DNA of 64,000 bases from AC-32 sp963754265 (GCA_963754265.1 CAVWFB010000004.1:1-64000), one strand, 5' to 3'. Positions 35,489-43,754 are shown, numbered from the stretch's first letter. Translations and numbers: made by a program. Notes: generated from the letters alone by a model not told the origin.

Positions 35489-36348
35489 AGGTCGAGTCCA
35501 AGCTCTACGGCTGCCAGTCGATGACCGGCGAGCTCCAGCGGGTCCTCGTCCGGGCCCCCCGGGCGGAGGACCTCCACGGCTGGACGATGTGCGGCTGGCG
35601 CGCCGAGCCCGACGCGGCTGGGATCACGGCGGAGCACGAGGCGTTCTGCGAGCTACTGGCGGCCGCGGGCGCCGAGGTCGTCCTCGCCGAGTCGAGCGCG
35701 GAGGGCAACCCCGATGCGATCTACACGTACGACCCCGCACTCGTCGTCGATGCAGGCGCCATCCTCCTCTTCCCCGGCAAGGAATGCCGTCGAGCCGAGG
35801 TGCCGGCCCTCGCCGAGGACTTCGAGCGGGCCGGAGTGCCGATCGCCGGGCGGCTCGAACAGACCGAGTGGGCCGAGGGCGGCGACTGCTGCTGGCTCGA
35901 CGAGCACACGCTGCTCGCCGGCTGCGGCTACCGGACGAACCAGGCCGGAATCGCGCGGCTGAGGGAGCTGCTGCCAGGCGTCGAGGTCCTTGCGTTCGAC
36001 CTTCCCCATTGGCGCGGCCGCGGCGAGGTGATGCACCTGATGTCGCTGATCAGCCCGCTCGCGCCGGACCTCGCGGTTGTCTACTCGCCCCTCCTGCCGA
36101 CCCGACTGGCCCAGCTGCTCGAGCAACGTGATGTGAAGCTCGTCGAGGTCCCGGACGGGGAGTTCGACTCCATGGGCGCCAACGTGCTCGCCCTCGCCCC
36201 GCGGGTAGCGCTCGCGGTCGACGGCAACCCGGAGACGCGCCGCCGGATGGAGCGGGCGGGCGTCGACGTTCTCGTCTACGAGGGCGAGGAGCTCTCGAAG
36301 GGCGACGGCGGGCCGACCTGTCTCACCCGGCCGCTGCTGCGCGCCTAG
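35485..36348 (+). CDS. Dimethylargininase / amidinotransferase-family enzyme
   Basis: 287-aa guanidino-modifying fold (arginine deiminase, DDAH, amidinotransferase superfamily). N-terminal GCQSMTGELQRVLVRAP; acidic EGGD at about 131-134; catalytic His184 in GEVMHLMS and nucleophile Cys279 in GGPTCLTRPL. Length and the CLTRPL ending favour DDAH-type hydrolysis of an arginine derivative to citrulline. GTG 35485 overlaps the sigma factor stop (GTGA), so it is co-translated with ECF42, an unexpected partner. Confidence 0.85.
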   Translation: MKVESKLYGCQSMTGELQRVLVRAPRAEDLHGWTMCGWRAEPDAAGITAEHEAFCELLAAAGAEVVLAESSAEGNPDAIYTYDPALVVDAGAILLFPGKECRRAEVPALAEDFERAGVPIAGRLEQTEWAEGGDCCWLDEHTLLAGCGYRTNQAGIARLRELLPGVEVLAFDLPHWRGRGEVMHLMSLISPLAPDLAVVYSPLLPTRLAQLLEQRDVKLVEVPDGEFDSMGANVLALAPRVALAVDGNPETRRRMERAGVDVLVYEGEELSKGDGGPTCLTRPLLRA

Positions 36349-36361
36349 GAGGGCTTGGCGA

Positions 36362-36437
36362 ACCATCGCTCGTCGCCGGGGTGCGATGGTCGTTCCGAGC
36401 GAAGGACGCAGGGAGCGTCCGTACCTGGAAGGTACGG
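36362..36437. terminator. Two hairpins between convergent DDAH-like and DUF1272 genes
   Basis: In the 151-bp gap ACCATCGC (36362-36369) pairs with GCGATGGT (36383-36390), and CCGTACC (36419-36425) pairs with GGTACGG (36431-36437) around TGGAA. No T-tracts. Probably terminators for the two convergent genes. No further gene is evident in this gap. Confidence 0.4.
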
Positions 36438-36499
36438 GCGCGACTGAGGACGCAGCCTCTGGGCGAGCAGCGCGGCCCGGCGACACAGGCGACGGGTCG

Positions 36500-36676
36500 T
36501 CATGTCCTCCTTTTGGGCCTGCGGACGAGCTCCCCGCCACAGTTCGGGCAGCGCTCGCTCAGCTCGCCGGTGCACTCCCGGCAGAACGTGCACTCGTGCG
36601 AGCAGATGTACGCCTCGCCGTCGCCGGCCAGACCGGTTCCGCAGCGCTCGCAGGACTCCCGCATCTCCAGGGCCAC
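36500..36676 (-). CDS. DUF1272 family zinc-ribbon protein
   Basis: 58-aa protein: VALEMRESCERCGTGL, AYICSHECTFCRECT, ERCPNCGGELVRRPKRR. Eight Cys in CxxC-type pairs plus a His suggest two zinc sites. This composition and the LEMR.SCERCG start match DUF1272, whose function is unknown. GTG 36676 is preferred over an upstream ATG at 36709 because conservation begins at VALEMR. Confidence 0.88.
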   Translation of the reverse strand: MALEMRESCERCGTGLAGDGEAYICSHECTFCRECTGELSERCPNCGGELVRRPKRRT

Positions 36677-36694
36677 AGCCGCGATAGTAGAGGC

Positions 36695-36730
36695 ATGGCC
36701 GACCGGCAACGGCGTATCGACGATGCGTGA
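36695..36730 (+). CDS. Possible 11-codon upstream ORF before the GNAT gene
   Basis: ATG 36695 opens MADRQRRIDDA and stops at 36730, overlapping the GNAT ATG at 36723 in another frame. GATAGT (36683-36688) ends 6 nt before it, so it could be the first codon of a leaderless transcript, with the acetyltransferase translated by coupling. Length alone gives no proof of coding. Confidence 0.2.
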   Translation: MADRQRRIDDA

Positions 36731-37466
36731 CGAGCTCGCCCGCGCCTACGCGTTCATGGCGCGCGGCGACATGGGCGGGAGCCGCACGGTCGACTCGCCC
36801 TACGGCCGGGCCGTTTACACGGACGAGGTGCCGAAACGCTCCGACTGCAACTACCTCTGGGTAGAGCGCGAGGCGAAGCCGGAGGAGCTCGTGGCCGAGG
36901 CGCAACGGCTCGAGCGGCGCCTGATCTTCGTCCCGGAGCCCGAGCTGGGAGCGAAGCTCGCCCCCTGGTTCGCCGAGCACGGCTGGCGCACCGACCGGCA
37001 TCTCGTGATGGCGCAGCTGCGAGATCCGGAGCGAAGGGCCGACCTCTCACTCGTCAGCGAGTTGGACGAGGAGGCCCTGCGACCGGCCCGGCGGCGGCTG
37101 CTCGAAGGCCAGCCCTGGGCGACCCCGGAGGTCGTCGAGCAGCTCTTCCAGGCGAAGAGCCTGATCGGAGAGCGCGTGACGACGCGCTTCTTCGGCGTCG
37201 AGCTCGATGGCGAGGTCGTGAGCTACACCGATCTCTACATGAACGGAGCCGATGCCCAGATCGAGGACGTCGGCACGCTTCCCGAGCACCGAAGCAGCGG
37301 CTACGCGACGGCGGTCGTCCTGGCGGCGATCGAGACCGCGCGCGCTTCCGGAGCGGACTTCGTCTTCCTCGTCGCAGATGCCGAGGATTGGCCCAAGGAG
37401 CTGTACCGTCGCCTCGGCTTCGACGAGCTCGGCCACTACACGAAGTTCTTCATGCCCCCCGCGTAG
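36723..37466 (+). CDS. GNAT-family N-acetyltransferase
   Basis: 247 aa. The C-terminal GNAT core contains VEDVGTLPEHRSSGYATAVVLAAIETARASGADFVFLVAD (acetyl-CoA loop RSSGYA) and LYRRLGFDELGHYTKF, the usual final strand. The N-terminal half (residues 1-110) is a degenerate GNAT-like domain, as in two-domain acetyltransferases. Acceptor unknown. ATG 36723 is the first in-frame start before conserved sequence; no clear Shine-Dalgarno. Confidence 0.88.
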   Translation: MRDELARAYAFMARGDMGGSRTVDSPYGRAVYTDEVPKRSDCNYLWVEREAKPEELVAEAQRLERRLIFVPEPELGAKLAPWFAEHGWRTDRHLVMAQLRDPERRADLSLVSELDEEALRPARRRLLEGQPWATPEVVEQLFQAKSLIGERVTTRFFGVELDGEVVSYTDLYMNGADAQIEDVGTLPEHRSSGYATAVVLAAIETARASGADFVFLVADAEDWPKELYRRLGFDELGHYTKFFMPPA

Positions 37467-37476
37467 ACTCGGCCGG

Positions 37477-38316
37477 GTGCCCGCTCTGGCCGTCCGGGGT
37501 CTCGAGAAGCGCTACGGACCGATCATCGCACTCGCTGGAGTCGACCTCGAGGTTGGCGAGGGAGAGCTTGTCGGCCTGCTCGGGCCCAACGGCGCCGGGA
37601 AGTCCACGCTCGTCAAGATCGCCTGCGGCCTCGTCCGTGCGTCCGGCGGGACTGCGCGAGTACGCGACGCTCCGGCGGGCTCGCGAGAGGCGCGCCGCCG
37701 CGTCGGCTATCTCGCCGAGCTCTTCCGCTTCCCCGGGTGGTACTCGGCAGACGAGTTGCTCGAGCTGCACCAGCGCCTATCCGGTTCGACGGGAGGACGG
37801 GCCGAGCGCGACGAGTTACTCGAGCTGGTGGAGCTCAGCGACGCGCGCGCGCGCCGGGTAGAGCAGATGTCGAAGGGCATGCAGCAGCGCCTGGGGCTCG
37901 CGCAGGCGCTCGTGGGCGCTCCGCCCCTCCTGCTCCTCGACGAGCCGACGAGCGCGCTCGACCCCGTAGGGCGACGGACCGTGCGCGGCCTGCTCGAGGA
38001 GCTGCGCCGCCGTGGCACCTCGGTCCTCCTGAACTCGCACCTGCTGAGCGAGGTCGAGCTCGTCTGCGACCGCGTCGCCATCCTGCTGCACGGCCGGCTC
38101 GTGGCGGAGGGCTCGCCCGCCGAGCTCGCCCGCGCGCGAGGCGTGGAGATCGAGACCGACCGGGGCGTCGAGCTCTTCGAGGGCGCCTCCCGCGAGGACG
38201 CGCCCAGGCTCGTCGCCGAGCTGGTCGCGGCCGGGAGGCAGATCTACGGCGTCCGCGCGCTGACCTCGACGCTCGAAGAGACGTACCTCGAAGCGGTCGG
38301 CGGCGAGACGTCGTGA
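37477..38316 (+). CDS. ABC transporter ATP-binding protein
   Basis: 279 aa. Walker A GPNGAGKSTLVK, Q-loop region GYLAELFRFPGW (Glu in place of the usual Gln), signature MSKGMQQRLGLAQAL (SKGMQQ, typical of ABC-2/CcmA-like ATPases), Walker B LLLLDEPTSALDP and switch His in LNSHLLSEVE. The C-terminal about 70 residues are those of exporter ATPases of the DrrA/CcmA/NatA group. GTG 37477 follows the GNAT gene by 10 nt; the stop overlaps the permease start. Confidence 0.92.
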   Translation: MPALAVRGLEKRYGPIIALAGVDLEVGEGELVGLLGPNGAGKSTLVKIACGLVRASGGTARVRDAPAGSREARRRVGYLAELFRFPGWYSADELLELHQRLSGSTGGRAERDELLELVELSDARARRVEQMSKGMQQRLGLAQALVGAPPLLLLDEPTSALDPVGRRTVRGLLEELRRRGTSVLLNSHLLSEVELVCDRVAILLHGRLVAEGSPAELARARGVEIETDRGVELFEGASREDAPRLVAELVAAGRQIYGVRALTSTLEETYLEAVGGETS

Positions 38317-39164
38317 GCTCGATCCCGGTCATCGTCGGCTACGGCCTGCGCGAAGCCTTGCGGCGGAAGGTGTTTGCGGTGGTGCTCCTGCTGACCCTCT
38401 GCTTCCTCGGGCTCTACTGGCTCGCGAACCACTACGTCTTCCGCGACGTCGAGAACATCACGCCGCCGGCGGGAATCGACGCACGCGCCTTCGCGGGGGC
38501 GTTCATGTTCGGCCTGGCGATGTTCGCGACCCTCTTCCTCGGGGTCGTGCTGGCCGTGTTCCTGACGCTCGGCGTCGTGCGCGGAGATGCCGAGCGAGGG
38601 CTGCTGCAGCCGCTGATCGTGCGGCCGGTCGGCCGCTCGACGCTGCTCTTCGCACGCTGGCTCGGGGCGGTCGCGGTGTGCGCGCCGTACGTGGGCGCCG
38701 TCTACGCCGCGGCGATGGTGATCACCGGCCTGACCGGGCACTGGTGGCCCGATCGCATCGTCGTGCCGGGCCTCGAGCTGGCCGGCGGCGTCGCGATCGT
38801 CGCGGCGCTCTCGCTGCTCGGCTCGGTGTTCCTGACCTCGACGGCGAACGGAATCGCGATCTTCATGATCTTCGGCGCCGGTCTCGTGGCCGGGCTCCTC
38901 GGCTCGATTGGCCACGCGCTCAACTCGCACACCCTCCAGCACTCGGCCAAGATCGCCGCCTGGGCGATCCCCTTCGAGGCGCTCTACCAGGACGGGCTGC
39001 GGCAGATCACGGCCAACACGACGGGATTCACCGGCTTCCTGCTCCAGCTCGGGCCGTTCGGCGGCGCCTACACGGGCGGCCCGCTCCTGCGCCTCTGGGC
39101 GCTCGCCTACCTCGGGATCGTCGGCCTCGTCGCCGCCGCCGGGTTCGCCCGGAAGGACCTGTAG
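38313..39164 (+). CDS. ABC-2 type transporter permease
   Basis: 283 aa, six hydrophobic segments, NosY/ABC-2 layout: GYGLREALRRKVFAVVLLLTLCFLGLYWLAN at the N terminus, a long first external loop (YVFRDVENITPPAGIDAR), VLAVFLTLGVVRGDAERGLLQPLIVRPVGRSTLLFARW, which is the conserved coupling region, and a C-terminal helix ending AAAGFARKDL. GTG 38313 overlaps the ATPase stop (GTGA). Substrate unknown; drug or lipid export are typical. Confidence 0.88.
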   Translation: MSSIPVIVGYGLREALRRKVFAVVLLLTLCFLGLYWLANHYVFRDVENITPPAGIDARAFAGAFMFGLAMFATLFLGVVLAVFLTLGVVRGDAERGLLQPLIVRPVGRSTLLFARWLGAVAVCAPYVGAVYAAAMVITGLTGHWWPDRIVVPGLELAGGVAIVAALSLLGSVFLTSTANGIAIFMIFGAGLVAGLLGSIGHALNSHTLQHSAKIAAWAIPFEALYQDGLRQITANTTGFTGFLLQLGPFGGAYTGGPLLRLWALAYLGIVGLVAAAGFARKDL

Positions 39165-39165
39165 C

Positions 39166-40200
39166 TCACCAGGACGTCTTCCTGAGGCTACGGGCGAAGG
39201 CCGCCCGCTGCTTGCGGGCCTCCGAGCGCAGCCGCGCGTCCTGCTTCATCGCCAGCCGCTTCAGCTCGCGCTGGAGCTGGCGGTAGCTCTGGAGCCGCTC
39301 GCGGGGGAGGCGGCCCTCGTCGATCGCAGCCTGAACCGCGCACCCCGGCTCACGCAGGTGCGCGCAGTCGTTGAAGCGGCAGTCGGCCGCGAGCTCGTCC
39401 ACGTCCGCGAAGGCCTCCTGGATCCCGTCGTCGGCGTCCCAGAGCTGGATCTCACGCAGGCCGGGAGTGTCGACGAGGAGCGCACCGCCTGGCAGACGGA
39501 TCAGCTGACGGCTGGTCGTGGTGTGACGACCACGACCGTCCTCCGCGATCTCGTGCGTCACCTGCCGCTCCTCGCCGGCGAGCCGGTTGGCGAGGGTCGA
39601 CTTGCCGACTCCCGACGAGCCGAGCAGCGCGATCGTCCGCGCGGGCGCGAGATGCGAGGCGAGCTCGTCGAGTCCGGCCCCACTCACGTTGCTGACCGCG
39701 TGGGTCGCGACGCCCAAGGCAACCTGCTCGACCTCGAGCAGGGCAGCCCCGACGTCGTCGCAGAGATCGGCCTTCGTCAGCACGAGCACGGGTGTCGCCC
39801 CGCTCTCCCAGGCAAGCGTGAGGTACCGCTCCAGGCGGCGCAGGTTGAGGTCGCCGTTCAGCGCGCTGACGACGAAGACCGCATCGAGGTTCGCGGCCAG
39901 GACCTGCTCCTCGGTGGACGCCCACGCCGCCTTGCGCGAGAAGGCCGAGCGCCGTGGCAAGACCGCCTGGATCGTGTCGTCGCGAAGCGCGACCCAGTCT
40001 CCGACGGCCGGCAGTTCCGCGGCCGAGGCGGCCTCGTGCCGCAGGCGGCCGGTGATGCTGACGCGCCGCTCGCCGGCCTCGGTGAGCACGTCGTAGCCAC
40101 CGCGATGCTGCGCGGCAACCCGAGCCGGCTCACATTCGTCTTTGTGTGGCTCGAACGAGGCGGTGAAGCCCTCGTCCCAGCCGAGGTCGTTCAGGTTCAA
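39166..40200 (-). CDS. rsgA: Ribosome small subunit-dependent GTPase A
   Basis: Circularly permuted GTPase for late 30S maturation, 344 aa. OB-fold N terminus (SITGRLRHEAASAAELPAVGDWVAL), then G4 LTKADL, G1 GSSGVGKSTLAN, G3 DTPGLREIQLW and the zinc knuckle CRFNDCAHLREPGCAV. TTG 40200 starts it, preceded by GAAGGAGA. The 174-nt leader carries a separate short ORF with a stronger Shine-Dalgarno (40292-40327), so translation of the GTPase may be controlled. Confidence 0.94.
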   Translation of the reverse strand: MNLNDLGWDEGFTASFEPHKDECEPARVAAQHRGGYDVLTEAGERRVSITGRLRHEAASAAELPAVGDWVALRDDTIQAVLPRRSAFSRKAAWASTEEQVLAANLDAVFVVSALNGDLNLRRLERYLTLAWESGATPVLVLTKADLCDDVGAALLEVEQVALGVATHAVSNVSGAGLDELASHLAPARTIALLGSSGVGKSTLANRLAGEERQVTHEIAEDGRGRHTTTSRQLIRLPGGALLVDTPGLREIQLWDADDGIQEAFADVDELAADCRFNDCAHLREPGCAVQAAIDEGRLPRERLQSYRQLQRELKRLAMKQDARLRSEARKQRAAFARSLRKTSW

Positions 40201-40286
40201 GCGAGTCTCCTTCGAGGATCGGGTGACGGACCGGACACGGCCCGAGGCGCGGGAGCTCGCTACAAAGGTGCGCTGCGGCTAGCCGG

Positions 40287-40360
40287 GAGCCTCAGGCTCT
40301 GCGACCGGAGGGTGCAATCGTCGTCATGGCGCACCTCCTTTGCCGAACAGCAACTCGGCA
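40287..40360 (-). promoter_or_regulatory. Structured leader of rsgA with hairpins around a short ORF
   Basis: Reading the reverse strand: stem TGCCGA/TCGGCA (40360-40355 with 40346-40341), immediately followed by AAAGGAGG, the 11-codon ORF, then a stem GAGCC-TGA-GGCTC (40299-40287) whose loop is the ORF stop codon. The arrangement of strong ribosome site, short ORF and hairpin on its stop looks like a translation-responsive leader. Confidence 0.4.
40292..40327 (-). CDS. Candidate leader peptide upstream of rsgA (11 aa)
   Basis: ATG 40327 encodes MTTIAPSGRRA and ends at TGA 40294-40292. AAAGGAGG precedes the ATG with a 6-nt spacer (TGCGCC), among the best Shine-Dalgarno sequences in the window. 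It is far too short for a normal gene and lies in the gap between ligD and rsgA, both on the same strand. The stop codon forms the loop of a GAGCC/GGCTC stem. Tandem Arg-Arg before the stop could slow ribosomes. Function inferred only from arrangement. Confidence 0.45.
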   Translation of the reverse strand: MTTIAPSGRRA

Positions 40361-40374
40361 GAGCCTAGCAGCCC

Positions 40375-42732
40375 CTAGCGCAGGGTACGTAGCGCCGCCC
40401 CGAGCGACTGCTTCACCTTGAGAACGCCTTCGAAGAGGTCGCCGTGCTCATCCACCCGCTTGCGCACGACATCCATCGTGAAGGCCGCCGGGTCGAGCGA
40501 CTCGTCCACCTCGTCCCAGCGCAGGGGCGTCGAGACGGGCGCGCCGGCCTTCGGGCGCGCGGAGTAGACCGAGGCGATCGTCTTGCCCTCCCCGTTCTGA
40601 TTCGCGTCGATGAGCACGCCTCTCCGCTTCGCCTTCGACCACTCCGTCGTGACGAGGCCGCGATGGGTCGAGGCCAGTGCGCGCGCAACGATCTCTGCGA
40701 ACTCCCGCGTGTCCTCGTAGGTGTGGCGCCGCTCGATCGGCACGAGGACGTGGATCCCGTCGGCGCCGCTCGTCTTGCAGAACGACTCGAGCCCGAGTGC
40801 GTCGAGCGCCTGCTTGACGAGCAGCGCGACCTGGACCGTCTCGGGGAAGCCGACGTCGTCCGAGGGATCGAGGTCGAAGAGCACGAAGTCCGGCCGCTCG
40901 AGCTTGTCGACCCGCGAGTACCACGTGTTGAGGTCGATGCAGCCCATGTTCACCATCCAGAGGAGCCCGAGCTCGTCGTTCACGAGCGGGGCGCTGATCT
41001 TGCGCCGCTGCCGCGGCTTCTCCCGGGTCGTGACCTCGATCTCGACCGTCGGGATCCACTCCGGCATTCCCCTCGGCGCGTCCTTCTGGAAGAAGTGCTT
41101 GCCCTGCCAGCCGTCCGGATAGCGCTTCATCGTGAACGGCCGGTCCTTCACGTGCGGCACGACCACCGCGGCGAGATCACGGTAGAAGGCGAGCAGGTCG
41201 CCCTTGGTGATCCCCTCCTCCGGCCAGAACGGCTTCTCGAGGTTGGAGAGGCGCAGGACACGCTTCCCCTTCTTGATCACAGGTGAGATCGCCGCGGCCG
41301 GGGCCTCGCCCGGCAACTCGCGCCGCACCTCCTCCGCGCTCTTGTCCTCGCGCAGCCCCTGGTAGACGGGAGCGCGCAGCCGGCCGTCGTGCGTCCACTC
41401 GGCGAACGAGACCTCGGCGACCAGCTTCGGCTCGACCCAGAGGACGTCCTCCTTGCGAACGCGCGGCATCTTCGGCACCTGCGGAAACGGCGACTGCTTC
41501 CGTTCGAGCGGACGGAGCTTCTTCAGCAGCCGCTCGATCTCGGCGTCGTCGAAGCCCGTGCCGACGTTGCCGACGTACTCGAGGCCGCCGTCACCCTGCA
41601 CCGCGAGGACGAGCGAGCCGAACGACCATTCGCGGCGCCCCTTCCCGCGGGTGTAGCCGGCGATCACGAACTCCTGCTCGAAGTGCGCCTTGAACTTCAG
41701 CCAGTCGCGAGAGCGCCTCCCGGGCAGGTATTTCGAGTCGAGCCGCTTGCCCATGATCCCCTCGAGCCGCCGCTCCCGTGCCGCGCGCATCAGCGCCCGG
41801 CCATCGTCGAAGGCGTCCGAGAACTGGACGGTTCGGTTGCGCTTGTCGATCAGCTTCTCGAGGCGCGCCCGGCGCTCCGACAGCGGCAGGTCGACGATCG
41901 GCTCGCCGTCCACCTCGAGCAGGTCGAAGAGGTAGTAGACGATCGGCGTCCCCGCCTTGGCCTGCTGCATCGCGGAGAAGCTCGGGCGGCCCTCCTCGTC
42001 CAGGGCGCAGACCTCGCCGTCGACGACACAGTCCGGAGTCTTCATCGCCTTCGCGAGCTCTTTCGCGACGTTGGCGAAGCGCGCCGTGTAGTCCTGATCC
42101 TTGCGCGTCCGCAGCTCCGCCTCGCCGCCGGCGACGTAGCCGACGATCCGGTAGCCGTCCCACTTGATCTCGAACTCCCACCCCTCGCCGCGCGGCATCT
42201 CCTTCTCGTCGGCGAGCGTGGCGAACATCGGCGTGTACCTGCGCTGAGGCCGGGCCGATCCACTTCCGTCCTCGCTCTTGCGCAGCAGGAGCCAGTTCTT
42301 CGGATTGCCGTCGAGCTTCGCGGGCACGAGCGTCCACAGGCCGTCAAGCCGCTCGCCGTGCAGGCGGACGGTGAGGCCTCCGTCGCGCTTCTCCTCGACG
42401 AGCTCGTAGGTGCCGCGGTCCCAGATCTCGACCGTGCCGGCGCCGTACTCGCCTTTCGGAATCTCGCCCTCGAAGGTCGCGTAGTCGAGCGGATGGTCCT
42501 CGACGTGCACGGCAAGATGCCGCTGCCCCGGCTCGAGCGGGATGCCCTTCGGCACAGCCCAGCTGGCCAGCGCGCCGTCGCGCTCGAGGCGAAAGTCGTA
42601 ATGGAGCCGGCGCGCGTCGTGACGCTGGATGACGAAGATCGGATCCTTCGTCTTCCGCTTGCCGCTGAACGGCTCCGGGGTCTTCTTCGGGTCCCGCTTG
42701 CGGCGGTATTCGCGAAGCTTCGGCTCGGCCAC
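40375..42732 (-). CDS. ligD: ATP-dependent DNA ligase LigD (phosphoesterase-ligase-polymerase)
   Basis: Multidomain non-homologous end-joining enzyme, 785 aa. The 3'-phosphoesterase comes first (RHDARRLHYDFRLE, HVEDHPLDY, at about 30-130); next the ligase with adenylated Lys190 in EIKWDGY and the OB-fold (LVAEVSFAEWTHDGRLRAP); finally the AEP-type polymerase (ITKGDLLAFYRDLA, RPFTMKRYPDGW, FDLDPSDDV with catalytic Asp pair). Order PE-Lig-Pol differs from mycobacterial Pol-PE-Lig. Encoded 4 nt after ku. Confidence 0.95.
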   Translation of the reverse strand: MAEPKLREYRRKRDPKKTPEPFSGKRKTKDPIFVIQRHDARRLHYDFRLERDGALASWAVPKGIPLEPGQRHLAVHVEDHPLDYATFEGEIPKGEYGAGTVEIWDRGTYELVEEKRDGGLTVRLHGERLDGLWTLVPAKLDGNPKNWLLLRKSEDGSGSARPQRRYTPMFATLADEKEMPRGEGWEFEIKWDGYRIVGYVAGGEAELRTRKDQDYTARFANVAKELAKAMKTPDCVVDGEVCALDEEGRPSFSAMQQAKAGTPIVYYLFDLLEVDGEPIVDLPLSERRARLEKLIDKRNRTVQFSDAFDDGRALMRAARERRLEGIMGKRLDSKYLPGRRSRDWLKFKAHFEQEFVIAGYTRGKGRREWSFGSLVLAVQGDGGLEYVGNVGTGFDDAEIERLLKKLRPLERKQSPFPQVPKMPRVRKEDVLWVEPKLVAEVSFAEWTHDGRLRAPVYQGLREDKSAEEVRRELPGEAPAAAISPVIKKGKRVLRLSNLEKPFWPEEGITKGDLLAFYRDLAAVVVPHVKDRPFTMKRYPDGWQGKHFFQKDAPRGMPEWIPTVEIEVTTREKPRQRRKISAPLVNDELGLLWMVNMGCIDLNTWYSRVDKLERPDFVLFDLDPSDDVGFPETVQVALLVKQALDALGLESFCKTSGADGIHVLVPIERRHTYEDTREFAEIVARALASTHRGLVTTEWSKAKRRGVLIDANQNGEGKTIASVYSARPKAGAPVSTPLRWDEVDESLDPAAFTMDVVRKRVDEHGDLFEGVLKVKQSLGAALRTLR

Positions 42733-42736
42733 CCGC

Positions 42737-43552
42737 CTAGCTTGCCTTGCGCGCGCGCTTTCGGCCGGACGAGCGCTTCTTCGTGGCCTGCTTCTGCGTC
42801 CGCTCGACCGACTCGCGCAGGGCGGCCATCAGGTCGACGACCTCGCCCTCTTCCTCGGGCTCCGGCTCCGGCAGCGCCTTGCCCTTGGCTTTGGCGCGCA
42901 GAAGCTGGAGGAGCTCCTTGCGGTAGGTGTCGTCGTACTTCTCGGGGTCGAAGCTCGCGCTCAGGTTCTCGACGAGCGACTTCGCCATCTCGACCTCGGG
43001 CTTGCGCAGCCTCGTGCTGCCGTCGACGGACTCGGGCTGCCGCACTTCGTCCGCGTAGTACATCGTCTCGAGGAGGAGCGTCCCGTTCCACGGGCGCAGC
43101 GCTGCCAGGTGCTGCTTGTTGCGGATCACAACCTTGGCGATCGCGACCTTGCCGGTCTCGTCGAGCGCCCGGACGAGCAGCCGGTACGGCTTCTCGGCGC
43201 CCTCCTGAGGCTCGAGGTAGTAGGTCTTGCGGAAGTAGATCGGGTCGATCTCGTCCAGGTCGACGAAGTCGCAGATGTCGATCGTCTTGGTGAGCTCGAC
43301 GTCGAGCCGATCGAGGTCCTCGTCCTCCAGCGGCACGTAGCGGCCCTTCTCGACCTCGAAGCCACGGACGATCTCGTCGTTGTCGACGTGCTCGCCGGTG
43401 TCTCGTCGCACCTTGTCGTAGCCGATCGGGGCCAGGTCGCGCTTGTCGAGGAAGTGGAAGCGGAGCTCCTTCGACTCGGTCGCGCTGAACATCCGCACGG
43501 GCACGCTCACGAGACCGAAGGAGATCGTCCCGGTCCAGAGCGAGCGCGCCAT
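42737..43552 (-). CDS. ku: Non-homologous end-joining protein Ku
   Basis: DNA-end-binding homodimer, 271 aa. MARSLWTGTISFGLVSVPVRMF is the classic N terminus, with HFLDKRDLAPIGYDKVRRDTGEHV, RKTYYLEPQEGAEKPYRLLV and WNGTLLLETMYYADEVRQP in the core. The C terminus is basic (KKRSSGRKRARKAS) and would extend DNA contacts, as in other actinobacterial Ku proteins. It forms an operon with ligD (4-nt gap). Confidence 0.96.
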   Translation of the reverse strand: MARSLWTGTISFGLVSVPVRMFSATESKELRFHFLDKRDLAPIGYDKVRRDTGEHVDNDEIVRGFEVEKGRYVPLEDEDLDRLDVELTKTIDICDFVDLDEIDPIYFRKTYYLEPQEGAEKPYRLLVRALDETGKVAIAKVVIRNKQHLAALRPWNGTLLLETMYYADEVRQPESVDGSTRLRKPEVEMAKSLVENLSASFDPEKYDDTYRKELLQLLRAKAKGKALPEPEPEEEGEVVDLMAALRESVERTQKQATKKRSSGRKRARKAS

Positions 43553-43575
43553 GACTTCTTGCTACCCGCTCCGCG

Positions 43576-43644
43576 CGACCCCGAAAACGCCGGCGTGTTT
43601 CGAATTTCGCAGCCCGTGGTATTACAAGTCACAACTCGGGGTCG
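43576..43644. promoter_or_regulatory. Spaced 9-bp inverted repeat upstream of ku
   Basis: CGACCCCGA (43576-43584) and TCGGGGTCG (43636-43644) are exact inverted copies 51 bp apart, bracketing the AT-rich stretch where the ku promoter should lie (reverse-strand TAATAC candidate). It could be a looped operator or a long stem. No SOS box is seen. Confidence 0.35.
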
Positions 43645-43666
43645 TATTCCTCAAAAAGCTTCTCCA

Positions 43667-43710
43667 CCTAACGGGGGGTTAGGGTCGAGGCCGCCTACAA
43701 GGCGGCCTCG
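43667..43710. terminator. Tandem hairpins downstream of accA
   Basis: CCTAAC-GGGGG-GTTAGG (43667-43683) and a 10-bp stem CGAGGCCGCC-TACAA-GGCGGCCTCG (43686-43710) lie between the accA stop and the ku promoter. The second is strong enough to terminate accA transcription although no T-run follows directly. Confidence 0.5.
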
Positions 43711-43736
43711 GCATGTGTACGGTCAGGGGATAAGCC

Positions 43737-43754
43737 TGTGGAAGATGTGGAAAA
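43737..43754 (+). repeat. Tandem DnaA-box-like 9-mers
   Basis: TGTGGAAGA and TGTGGAAAA are directly adjacent; each differs from TGTGGA(C/T)(A/G)A at one or two positions, and GGGATAA precedes them. Only two copies, about 20 kb from the presumed origin, so an origin is not claimed. Confidence 0.3.

Noticed and set aside
36349..36499. A small reverse-strand ORF (MTTRRLCRRAALL...) in the gap after the DDAH-like gene
   Set aside because: Basic, low-complexity, no ribosome site and it spans two terminator-like hairpins.
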